Assembly: GCA_913059105.1 (NCBI GenBank)
Contig: CAJXRL010000042.1
Coordinates: 1 to 14,295 of the forward strand
Source of the DNA: an uncultured Flavobacteriales bacterium
GTDB taxonomy: Bacteria; Bacteroidota; Bacteroidia; Flavobacteriales_E; Vicingaceae
DNA length: 14,295 bases
Reading direction: 5' to 3'
Part shown: positions 1-5,882 of the stretch, in pieces
Layout of the letters: the number at the start of each line of letters is the position of its first letter
How positions within the stretch are numbered: the first letter of the stretch is position 1
The notes under the pieces: model-generated
Database searches by the model: none
Seen by the model: only the letters and a program-made list of their open reading frames with translations
What the model was told of the DNA's origin: nothing
Position numbers and translations under genes: made by a program

Positions 1-47
1 GAGATTTCTGCCTGTCTCGTGGGCTCGGAGATGTGTATAAGAGACAG
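1..47 (+). other. Nextera adapter with i7 index (sequencing artefact)
   Basis: Non-genomic. Bases 1-5 match the 3' end of the Illumina P7 primer. Bases 6-13 (TTCTGCCT) match the Nextera N703 index as it reads in the adapter. Bases 14-28 are the Nextera read-2 arm, and 29-47 are the 19-base Tn5 mosaic end AGATGTGTATAAGAGACAG. The reverse complement of the same 47 bases closes the contig. Genomic sequence therefore starts at 48. Confidence 0.98.
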
Positions 48-88
48 ATATATACATGACCCTTTTGCGCATTGGCTAAATAGTCCAT
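48..88 (-). CDS. Possible 5' end of a divergent gene, cut by the contig edge
   Basis: On the minus strand an ATG at 88-86 opens a frame that stays open to the genomic edge at 48. It encodes about 13 residues (MDYLANAQKGHVY). An in-frame stop lies shortly upstream, and a near-match to the Bacteroidota -7 element (TAATTTTTG, one base too long) sits just before the ATG. Thirteen residues are too few to assign a family, and an open frame this short can occur by chance. It would place a gene divergent from the SPFH operon. Confidence 0.2.
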
Positions 89-193
89 CGATTTAATTAT
101 CAAAAATTACCGTTCATCCTAATTTTTATTTCTCTTGGATTAAAATGTAGTATTATTGTGATATCAAAATAATATCAACTAAAACAAAATAAA

Positions 194-1048
194 ATGACAA
201 AAGAAAAAGAAATGAAACCTGCTTCAGGTTATTCAATGATACTAATAGTACTTGCCTTAATCGTAGGTGGAATTGCAGGTATAGTCCTTTTTAAATCACC
301 TTGGTTTATAATTGCATTTGTTCTCGCAATTTTTCTAAGCATTGGTTTTTTCTTTGTGTATCCAAATGGTTCCAGAGTAATGACACTGTTTGGAGAGTAC
401 AAGGGAACGGTAAAAGAACATGGTTTTTATTGGGTGAATCCTTTTTATGTTAGAAAAGGAATTTCATTGAGAGCTAGAAACTTTGACAGTGAACGATTAA
501 AAGTAAATGATAAATTGGGTAACCCAATAAACATTAGCGTTATTTTAGTTTGGAGGGTAAAGGATACGTACAAAGCTGCTTTCGAAGTAGACATATTTGA
601 AAATTTTGTAAGAGTTCAAACAGATGCTGCTGTTAGGAAATTGGCCAACATGTACGCATATGATAATTTTGATGACAATGAATCTGATGTGACTCTTCGA
701 AGTGGTATGGAAGAAGTGAATGTCAACTTGGAAAGGGAAGTTTCAGAAAGACTGTTCATTGCTGGGATCGAGGTGCTAGAAGCAAGAATTGGCTACTTAG
801 CTTATGCTCAAGAAATTGCTAGTGCAATGCTCAGAAGACAACAAGCAACAGCAATAGTAGCTGCAAGAATGAAGATTGTTGAGGGTGCGGTTTGGATGGT
901 TGAAGAAGCAATAAACCAACTAAGCAAGAGAGAAATTGTACAACTGGATGAAGATAAGAAAGCCGCCATGGTAAGTAATTTATTAACCGTGCTTTGTGCT
1001 GATAAAGATGTTTCGCCGGTTATAAATACAGGAACTTTAAATCAATAA
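194..1048 (+). CDS. SPFH/band-7 domain membrane protein
   Basis: A 284-residue membrane protein of the stomatin/prohibitin/flotillin/HflK (SPFH) superfamily. Two hydrophobic segments are visible at about residues 14-33 and 37-56. The SPFH core follows at about 57-200, including the features GEYKGTVKEHGFYWVNP and a later VRKLANMY stretch. A helical region with charged and Ala/Arg-rich heptads (about 200-260) probably supports oligomerisation. Family members assemble into rings or cages at the inner membrane and scaffold or shield membrane proteases. The partner here is unknown. The first ATG is used; Met7 is an alternative. The gene leads a three-gene cassette: the next gene begins after only 2 bases. 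No consensus promoter stands out upstream. SPFH assignment is confident; the cellular role is not. Confidence 0.88.
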   Translation: MTKEKEMKPASGYSMILIVLALIVGGIAGIVLFKSPWFIIAFVLAIFLSIGFFFVYPNGSRVMTLFGEYKGTVKEHGFYWVNPFYVRKGISLRARNFDSERLKVNDKLGNPINISVILVWRVKDTYKAAFEVDIFENFVRVQTDAAVRKLANMYAYDNFDDNESDVTLRSGMEEVNVNLEREVSERLFIAGIEVLEARIGYLAYAQEIASAMLRRQQATAIVAARMKIVEGAVWMVEEAINQLSKREIVQLDEDKKAAMVSNLLTVLCADKDVSPVINTGTLNQ

Positions 1049-1050
1049 AA

Positions 1051-1203
1051 ATGACAAATTATAAAATACTACGAAAAGGTGTTTTTGAGAAGGAGAAAAC
1101 TTTTGAAGAACGTTTAAATTCAATGGCATTGGAAGGTTGGGTAGCAAAGTCGGTTACAATGCACGGCGGACAGTTGATTGTACTAATGGAAAAAAGTAGA
1201 TAG
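1051..1203 (+). CDS. Small DUF4177-like protein
   Basis: A 50-residue protein lying 2 bases after the SPFH stop and 3 bases before the next gene, so very probably co-transcribed. It begins MTNYKILRKG and has the pattern of DUF4177 proteins: an N-terminal YK-x-L strand, a middle FEERLNSMALEGWVA segment that matches the 'E..LN.L..EGW' core, and a final hydrophobic strand (QLIVLMEK). The function of DUF4177 is not established. Support comes from this pattern, the clean ATG and stop, and packing between two recognisable genes. Automated callers may skip it because of its length. There are no membrane segments or cysteines, so it is probably cytosolic. Confidence 0.75.
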   Translation: MTNYKILRKGVFEKEKTFEERLNSMALEGWVAKSVTMHGGQLIVLMEKSR

Positions 1204-1206
1204 CCA

Positions 1207-1377
1207 ATGGCTAAGAAAAAAGCATTTGCATTAAGGTTGGATGAAGACTTAATGAAGGCGGTCGAGAAGTGGGCTGCTGACGAATTTCGAAGTACTAACG
1301 GACAGTTGGAATGGATAATTCATGAAAGCTTGAAGAAGGCAAAACGATTGAAGAAAGGTTCAAGCGGGAACAACTAA
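1207..1377 (+). CDS. Arc-type ribbon-helix-helix protein
   Basis: A 56-residue basic protein. The N-terminus KKKAFALRLDEDL has the form of a ribbon-helix-helix beta strand (alternating side chains facing DNA, here K-F-L-L or A-A-R). Helix A follows (about 13-26, EDLMKAVEKWAADEF), then a turn containing NGQLEW and helix B (about 32-48). This resembles Arc-family DNA-binding domains of the 'RLDxxLxxAxEKWAxDEFRSxNGQLE' type. Such proteins usually act as dimeric repressors, often of their own operon, and some are antitoxins. No toxin-like partner is adjacent. It is the last gene of the SPFH cassette, 3 bases after the DUF4177-like gene. Family is clear from the pattern; the target, possibly the SPFH promoter, is inference. 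Confidence 0.8.
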   Translation: MAKKKAFALRLDEDLMKAVEKWAADEFRSTNGQLEWIIHESLKKAKRLKKGSSGNN

Positions 1378-1446
1378 ATTTATCTTTAATGAAGAAGGTT
1401 TTGTGTGGGTAACTGATGGATATATAAGTGTATAGATGTTTGGCAT

Positions 1447-1454
1447 TACTTTTG
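1447..1454 (+). promoter_or_regulatory. Candidate -7 element for the secreted DUF6515-like gene
   Basis: TACTTTTG is an exact match to the Bacteroidota -7 consensus TAnnTTTG, 41 bases before the ATG at 1496. No TTTG/TTG element lies at the usual spacing upstream, so the match is half a promoter. Between it and the start lie two copies of an AACCTAG motif (one within the palindrome CCTAGG), which could be an operator or chance. Confidence 0.4.
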
Positions 1455-1495
1455 GTTTAACCTAGGTAATTATTAATTATTAAAACCTAGAAATC

Positions 1496-2092
1496 ATGGA
1501 AGTAAAGATTCTAAAAAAAGTAAGTCCTTTCTTATTCTTTCTACTTATGATTGTTGTAACTGTTCCAGGAACAGCTCAACAGAATGTAAAGAATGAACAC
1601 CAGCAAATCAGAAAAGGGGTAAATCAAGTTCACCATCAACGACAAGGGAACTCAACTCATTCGAGGTTCGCAAATCATGGTTATAGAAATCATTATACCA
1701 ATTTCCGAAGGGGCAACTCAAACGTCAGCTTTTCATATAGGAACAGAGTGGTAGTTCCAGCAAACTGCGGACCTGTTATTCAAAGGCCAAATGTGATAAG
1801 AGCTAACCAGTTTGCGTACGGACATCGAGTCTCTTTTTTACCTCAGAACGCTATTCGATTTAGAGGTGTTAGCAGAGATTATTTTTTTGCCAGAGGGGAC
1901 TTCTATGTTCAAGGACAAAGAGGTTTTAGAAGTACTCAAATACCGCTTGGAGCAAGGGTCAGCTTTTTGCCAAACAGGGCAAGAGCAGTAATGTATGGTC
2001 GAGCAATTTATTACCAATTAGGCAATGTTTTCTTAGCGGAGCGAATTAGTAGAAGAGGGGTAACTATTTATGAAGTTGTAGGTTACGTTTAG
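1496..2092 (+). CDS. Secreted DUF6515-like repeat protein
   Basis: A 198-residue protein with a clear Sec signal peptide: basic start (MEVKILKK), hydrophobic core about 10-24, and likely cleavage after GTA at residue 27. The mature N-terminal half (about 28-85) is low-complexity and rich in His, Asn, Arg and Gln. The C-terminal half carries two related units, each built around the motif RVSFLP (residues 110-115 and 153-158), followed by a short strand, an aromatic YFF/IYY and a Gly turn. This resembles DUF6515-type envelope proteins ('G-x-RV-LP-x-G... YY..G.FY'), of unknown function. Export to the periplasm or surface is inferred from the signal peptide; no lipobox Cys is present. It is monocistronic, flanked by a -7 element and a strong terminator. 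Confidence 0.7.
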   Translation: MEVKILKKVSPFLFFLLMIVVTVPGTAQQNVKNEHQQIRKGVNQVHHQRQGNSTHSRFANHGYRNHYTNFRRGNSNVSFSYRNRVVVPANCGPVIQRPNVIRANQFAYGHRVSFLPQNAIRFRGVSRDYFFARGDFYVQGQRGFRSTQIPLGARVSFLPNRARAVMYGRAIYYQLGNVFLAERISRRGVTIYEVVGYV

Positions 2093-2115
2093 AAGAAATA
2101 AATAATTAAAATTGG

Positions 2116-2150
2116 AAAAGCCGAATCTAAAAGATAGATTCGGCTTTTTT
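2116..2150 (+). terminator. Rho-independent terminator of the DUF6515-like gene
   Basis: A perfect 14-bp stem pairs 2116-2129 with 2135-2148 around a 5-base loop, with a core of GCCGAATCTA/TAGATTCGGC. The run of T from 2145 to 2150 forms the U-tract. It lies 23 bases after the stop and isolates this gene from the phosphorelay operon downstream. Confidence 0.9.
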
Positions 2151-2217
2151 AATGCGCCATAAATTGTTGGCATTCTTTCCTTAACTTAACGAATTCATAG
2201 TTTTTTATTTAAAATTA

Positions 2218-3813
2218 GTGTTTATGAAACAGGAAAGCGGATTTGAATTGTTGAAAGCGAAGCAATTGCTGGAACAGATTCAAGAACTTTCTAAAGTGGG
2301 TCATTGGGAAGTTGATTTAATAGCTCAAAAAGTTTTTTGGTCTGAAGAAACTAGAGCCATCCATGAGGTTGCAATTGATTATGTTCCTAATCTTTCTGAA
2401 GGGATTAATTTTTACGATGAATTATCAAGACCAATCATTACTAAAATTATTTCTGATGCCATTGAGAAACGAGAGAAGTGGGATGTAAAATTAGGAATCA
2501 TCACAGCTAAGGGAAATCACAAATGGGTAAGGGCTACTGGGAAAGTGCATGAAGAACAAGGCGAGGTTGCTAAATTGTTTGGAGTTTTTCAAGACATTAC
2601 TGAAGAGAAAATTGCCTTAGATGAATTATTGCAAAGGGAGAATAGTATTGCTGAAATGAATTCTAATTTAGAACATCAAATTAAGGCAAGAAATGAAGAG
2701 CTGCAAAAATCCAAGAATAAATTTCAAAAGCTATATGACTACGCTCCTGAAATGATGATTTCTGTTGATGTAGAAACGAGAAAGATTGTTGAATGTAATT
2801 TAACTACAATTGATAAACTCGGGTATTCAAAAAATCAATTAATTGGTTCTGAAGTAACTCGGATATATCATAAAGATTCCCTTGTAAAGGTTAAAGAGTC
2901 TTTCGAAAAATTCAAAGAGATTGGAACCCTTTTGAGTGAGCGCTTAGTAGTAATTACAAAAAATAACCAAAAAATAGATGTGGTCCTGAGTGCTATTGCG
3001 GTAAAAAATAAAGAAGGGAAAATAATTCGTTCAAATTCTATTTTAAAAGATATCACAGAGTTGGTTCATATTGAAAATAAACTCAAAGCTAGTAATCAAG
3101 ATTTAGAGAAAAGAGTAGGAGATCGAACTGCGGAATTGAGCAAGGCAAATGACGAATTGGAGGAGTTTACGTACATTGCAACTCACGATTTGAAATCGCC
3201 GTTAGCAAATATTAAAGGTCATTTGGAAATTATTCAAAACGAAATTGGGAACACAAACCTAATGGCAGATCGTTCCATCCATTGGATTTCAAATTCAGTC
3301 GACAACGCCGAGACAAAAATCCAGAATATCATTGATATTGCTAAAATAAAAAGCACAAAATCGGCGGAATATTCTTCAATAGATTTGTCTAAGTTAGTAA
3401 GTAAGATTTATGAAAAATTATCTTATGAGCAAACATCTAAAATTGAGAAATTTACTATCAAGTCGGATGAAGATTTTGAAATTCAGTCTAATGAATTATA
3501 CTTAGAAACAACTATAGACAATTTGATTGGGAACGCAATAAAGTATAGAAAACACAATCAAAAAGTTAAAATTGATATTGAAATTAGGAAAATTGAAATC
3601 GGCGTTGAATTGCGAATTACTGACAATGGGTTGGGGATTGACATGGCTAGAGACAAGATAAAGTTATTTAAAATGTTTCATCGTATTCACGATCATGTAG
3701 AAGGAAATGGGATTGGGTTATATTTATCATCTAAAATGATTGAAAATCTTGGAGGGAAAATGGAAGTTCAAAGCAAATTAGGCATAGGTACAACTTTCAC
3801 AATAATTCTTTAG
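2218..3813 (+). CDS. Soluble PAS-PAS sensor histidine kinase
   Basis: A 531-residue cytosolic kinase with no signal peptide or membrane segment. Domains in order: PAS 1 at about 20-132 (ending FGVFQDITEE), coiled coil at about 133-168, PAS 2 at about 169-282 (starting LYDYAPEMM, ending SILKDITE), second coiled coil at about 283-312, HisKA at about 313-378 with phospho-acceptor His323 in THDLKSPL, and a HATPase at about 425-531. The HATPase shows the N box (Asn435, Asn439), G1 (DNGLGID, from Asp469), F box (LFKMF) and G2 (GNGIGL, from Gly496). No receiver domain is fused. The frame can start at GTG 2218, but ATG 2224 is the likelier start because ATG is strongly preferred. It heads an operon with two receivers and an Hpt, which are its probable phosphorelay partners. 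The sensed signal is unknown. Confidence 0.93.
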   Translation: MFMKQESGFELLKAKQLLEQIQELSKVGHWEVDLIAQKVFWSEETRAIHEVAIDYVPNLSEGINFYDELSRPIITKIISDAIEKREKWDVKLGIITAKGNHKWVRATGKVHEEQGEVAKLFGVFQDITEEKIALDELLQRENSIAEMNSNLEHQIKARNEELQKSKNKFQKLYDYAPEMMISVDVETRKIVECNLTTIDKLGYSKNQLIGSEVTRIYHKDSLVKVKESFEKFKEIGTLLSERLVVITKNNQKIDVVLSAIAVKNKEGKIIRSNSILKDITELVHIENKLKASNQDLEKRVGDRTAELSKANDELEEFTYIATHDLKSPLANIKGHLEIIQNEIGNTNLMADRSIHWISNSVDNAETKIQNIIDIAKIKSTKSAEYSSIDLSKLVSKIYEKLSYEQTSKIEKFTIKSDEDFEIQSNELYLETTIDNLIGNAIKYRKHNQKVKIDIEIRKIEIGVELRITDNGLGIDMARDKIKLFKMFHRIHDHVEGNGIGLYLSSKMIENLGGKMEVQSKLGIGTTFTIIL

Positions 3814-3832
3814 GAATTAGAAACAGAAACGA

Positions 3833-4249
3833 ATGGAAAAATTTAAGAATGTACTGTTAATTGATGATAGCATATCTTCAAATCAATACAATAGAATTCT
3901 AGTTGAAGAATTGGATATTGCTGAAAACATTGTTTTAATAAATAGTGCGAACCAAGCGTTAGAGTATTTGAGAGGAGGAAAGCAGTTTAATTATCCTAAT
4001 CCTAGTTTGATATTATTAGACATAGCAATGCCTCAAATGGATGGGTTTATGTTTCTTGAGGAATATGCGAAACTTCCGTTAGAAGCAACCAATAACTGGA
4101 AGACAGTACTAGCAATTGTTAGCGATTTTTTAGATGCAGATAATTTTGAAAAGTGCAAGCAATTCAAGACTGTCGGGGTATTAGAACACATTAGAAAACC
4201 ACTTGAAAAAGAAGATATTGTTAATATATTAGAAGAGTATTTTGATTGA
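3833..4249 (+). CDS. Stand-alone response regulator receiver protein (REC1)
   Basis: A 138-residue single-domain CheY-like receiver with no output domain. All key residues are present: acidic pair Asp11-Asp12, phospho-acceptor Asp63 in LLDIAMPQMDG, Ser97 in the switch position usually held by Thr/Ser, and Lys122 in RKP. The segment around residues 80-92 resembles receivers found next to bacteriophytochrome-type kinases in having an inserted loop before the switch strand. The gene starts 19 bases after the kinase stop and overlaps the second receiver gene by 8 bases. It probably accepts phosphate from the kinase and passes it to the Hpt, or acts by protein contact. Which receiver comes first in the relay cannot be told from sequence. 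Confidence 0.93.
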   Translation: MEKFKNVLLIDDSISSNQYNRILVEELDIAENIVLINSANQALEYLRGGKQFNYPNPSLILLDIAMPQMDGFMFLEEYAKLPLEATNNWKTVLAIVSDFLDADNFEKCKQFKTVGVLEHIRKPLEKEDIVNILEEYFD

Positions 4250-4640
4250 CTCTAAAACTAAAATATTATTAATTGATGATAGCGAGGCTATTAATGAAAT
4301 GAATTCCTATTTTTTTCGTCAAAACATAGAAAATGTTGAAATTTTAACCGCAAAAAATGGAAAAGAGGCCTTAGCTATCATAGAGAATCCTGATAGCGAA
4401 AAGTTGCCGGACTTGGTTTTGTTGGATTTGAAGATGCCGGTTTTTAATGGCATTGAATTTCTTGAATATTTAAATAGTATTGAGTTTTCTTACAAAGACA
4501 AATTGAATGTAATATTACTGACTACTTCAATGAATCCTGATGATAAAAAGCGAATTGGAGAGTTTCCTTTTGTTTCTAATTATTTAATAAAGCCTTTGTC
4601 GATGAAGCAAGTTAAAATTATTATATCAACAAATTTATAA
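4242..4640 (+). CDS. Stand-alone response regulator receiver protein (REC2), TTG start
   Basis: A 132-residue single-domain receiver. Asp12-Asp13 form the acidic pocket, Asp62 in LLDLKMPVFNG is the phospho-acceptor, Thr94/Thr95 lie in the switch strand, and Lys117 is in IKP. There is no output domain. The start is unusual: the frame has no ATG before Met20, which would remove the essential first strand and acidic pair. Translation must therefore start at TTG 4242 or a near-cognate ATT at 4245, inside the end of REC1. The 8-base overlap implies translational coupling to REC1. The Hpt gene follows 8 bases after the stop. A sequencing error that destroyed an ATG is possible but not needed to explain the arrangement. 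Confidence 0.9.
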   Translation: MIDSKTKILLIDDSEAINEMNSYFFRQNIENVEILTAKNGKEALAIIENPDSEKLPDLVLLDLKMPVFNGIEFLEYLNSIEFSYKDKLNVILLTTSMNPDDKKRIGEFPFVSNYLIKPLSMKQVKIIISTNL

Positions 4641-4648
4641 GTGCCTAC

Positions 4649-4966
4649 ATGAGTAGTCACTTTAATAATCCAAGATTAAATTCTGTTGAATTAAGAAAGT
4701 TGATCCCAATTTTTGTAAGTGAAATTACTGAGGATTTAAATGCGTTTGAAGCAGCATTTAATTCAGCTGATTACAAATTTAGTTTAGAAGTATTACACAA
4801 AATTAAGGGCAGTGCTTTGAGTTTTGGAATTACCGCTCTTGAGGAAAAAGCCAAAGAATTACTTGGTTTAATCCGATTGGAAAAATTACAGCATGCATTT
4901 AAAGAATTAATAAGTTTGAAACTATTAATTAGAGAACTCAGTGAAGAGTCAAAAAAAATAGCATAA
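4649..4966 (+). CDS. Stand-alone Hpt phosphotransfer protein
   Basis: A 105-residue all-helical protein. The Hpt signature HKIKGSALSFG carries phospho-accepting His50, with Lys53, Gly54 and Gly60 in the conserved positions. The preceding helix (about 11-45) and following helices (about 63-103) fit the four-helix bundle of the family, and the length is typical for a free-standing Hpt. It would shuttle phosphate between two receivers in a His-Asp-His-Asp relay. It is the last gene of the operon, and the hairpin shared with the convergent FKBP gene starts five bases after its stop. There are no membrane segments. Identification rests on the motif and on its place in a kinase-receiver-receiver operon. 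Confidence 0.9.
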   Translation: MSSHFNNPRLNSVELRKLIPIFVSEITEDLNAFEAAFNSADYKFSLEVLHKIKGSALSFGITALEEKAKELLGLIRLEKLQHAFKELISLKLLIRELSEESKKIA

Positions 4967-4970
4967 AAAA

Positions 4971-4994
4971 AGCCCTTTCATAAATGAAAGGGCT
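4971..4994 (-). terminator. Terminator of the FKBP gene, between convergent genes
   Basis: A 10-bp stem (AGCCCTTTCA pairing with TGAAAGGGCT) surrounds a 4-base loop. Read on the minus strand it is followed directly by a T-run (complement of the A-run at 4965-4971), making a classic intrinsic terminator for the FKBP gene. On the plus strand the stem has no T-run after it, so termination of the phosphorelay operon here would be weaker or need Rho. Confidence 0.85.
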
Positions 4995-5014
4995 CGTAAT
5001 ATAAAATACTAAGC

Positions 5015-5443
5015 TTAGTTAATTTCCATCATTTCAATGTCAAAGGTTAAATCTTTTCCGGCTAACGGATGATTTGCATCTAACATAACTTCGTTTTCCA
5101 TTACTTCCGCAACAACTAACACCTGAGTTCTTCCATCTTCCCCGGTTGCTTCTAATTGCATTCCAATTTCAGGATTCATTTCTTTAGGTAATTGATCTTT
5201 AGCAACTTTAATTATTGCCTCTTCGCTTTTTGGCCCATAAGCTTCAGTAGCAGGAATGTTTACCTTTTTACTATCACCTACTTTCATACCTTCAACTGCT
5301 GCATCAAAACCAGCAATCATTTGTCCTGCTCCAACTTCAAATTCAATTGGTTCTCGTTGTCTTGAACTATCAAAAATAGTTTCGTCAGTTAATGTTCCTG
5401 TGTAATGAACTTTTACTTTATTTCCTTTTTCCGCTTGAGACAT
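5015..5443 (-). CDS. FKBP/SlyD-type peptidyl-prolyl cis-trans isomerase
   Basis: A 142-residue protein with the SlyD layout. The FKBP half is residues 8-70, with VHYTGTL, FDSS, a GAGQMIAGFDAAVEGM stretch and ATEAYG. The insert-in-flap chaperone domain lies at about 71-120, and the FKBP fold is closed by LDANHPLAGKDLTFDIEM (about 121-138). It would catalyse proline isomerisation in folding proteins in the cytoplasm, with chaperone activity from the insert domain. There is no signal peptide. It lacks the His/Cys-rich metal-binding tail of E. coli SlyD, so no slyD symbol is given. It has its own -7 element and terminator and is probably monocistronic. Family certain; substrates unknown. Confidence 0.93.
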   Translation of the reverse strand: MSQAEKGNKVKVHYTGTLTDETIFDSSRQREPIEFEVGAGQMIAGFDAAVEGMKVGDSKKVNIPATEAYGPKSEEAIIKVAKDQLPKEMNPEIGMQLEATGEDGRTQVLVVAEVMENEVMLDANHPLAGKDLTFDIEMMEIN

Positions 5444-5475
5444 ATGCTCTTTTTTAATTAAAAAATAATTTCGCG

Positions 5476-5483
5476 CAAAAGTA
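5476..5483 (-). promoter_or_regulatory. Candidate -7 element of the FKBP gene
   Basis: On the minus strand this reads TACTTTTG, an exact TAnnTTTG match, with its last base 33 bases before the ATG at 5443. That leaves a leader of roughly 25 bases. No good TTTG partner appears at the expected distance. Confidence 0.45.
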
Positions 5484-5518
5484 AGTTTATCATAAAAGTT
5501 AACCTAAAATATCGACTG

Positions 5519-5851
5519 CTAATGTGCACATTTTACGCAAGATTTACTTTGAGGGCGCAATAACAAACGACCCATTGGAATTATCTCACTGCATCGCATA
5601 CATATCCCAAACTCAGCACTGTCAATTTTTTGTAAAGCTTGTTTTAAATCGTCAAATCTTAGGCTTGCCTTTCGCAAAGTTGCTTCATTTACGCTTTTAT
5701 TATTGATAGCGTCCATTCTGCTTATTCTTCCAATTGCATTTTCAGGTGAAATTGGTTTTACCATTTCCTTCAAATCTTGCATTTCTTGGTGCAATTTTTT
5801 AATCTCTTTTTCTATCTTTTCTTTTAGAATTAGTTTTTCTTTCGTTTTCAT
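5519..5851 (-). CDS. TraR/DksA-type C4 zinc-finger protein
   Basis: A 110-residue short DksA-like protein. An N-terminal coiled-coil helix (about 3-32) is followed by a loop with GRISRMDAI (41-49), where Asp47-Ala48 could be the counterpart of the acidic DksA tip that enters the RNA polymerase secondary channel. A second helix spans about 56-77. A C4 zinc finger ends the protein: Cys84, Cys87, Cys105 and Cys108 with an FGIC start. This architecture binds RNA polymerase and alters initiation at selected promoters, often with ppGpp. E. coli DksA is about 151 residues, so this is a compact paralogue type. It lies 75 bases upstream of the FKBP gene and is divergent from the DUF4442 gene across 31 bases. 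Its own promoter is unclear. Confidence 0.88.
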   Translation of the reverse strand: MKTKEKLILKEKIEKEIKKLHQEMQDLKEMVKPISPENAIGRISRMDAINNKSVNEATLRKASLRFDDLKQALQKIDSAEFGICMRCSEIIPMGRLLLRPQSKSCVKCAH

Positions 5852-5855
5852 TCTA

Positions 5856-5863
5856 TAGATTTG
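5856..5863 (+). promoter_or_regulatory. Candidate -7 element of the DUF4442 gene
   Basis: TAGATTTG matches TAnnTTTG exactly and ends 19 bases before the ATG at 5883. It sits just beyond the start codon of the divergent DksA-like gene, so transcription of the two genes could interfere. No clear -33 element is seen. Confidence 0.4.
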
Positions 5864-5882
5864 AATAAATATACTTCAAATT

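Noticed and set aside
135..158. TTG ... TATTATTG as a promoter for the SPFH operon
   Set aside because: The -7 box has one mismatch and the spacer is only 13 bases, too short for the Bacteroidota consensus.
1207..1377. Ribbon-helix-helix gene as the antitoxin of a toxin-antitoxin pair
   Set aside because: Neither neighbour looks like a toxin: the upstream small gene is DUF4177-like and the downstream gene is a secreted envelope protein on its own promoter.
2868..3056. Minus-strand open frame of 62 codons
   Set aside because: Falls inside the second PAS domain of the kinase and shows only the hydrophobic bias expected opposite Lys/Glu codons.
5524..5706. Plus-strand open frame of 60 codons
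   Set aside because: Antisense shadow of the DksA-like zinc-finger gene; its cysteines and sequence have no coherent pattern.
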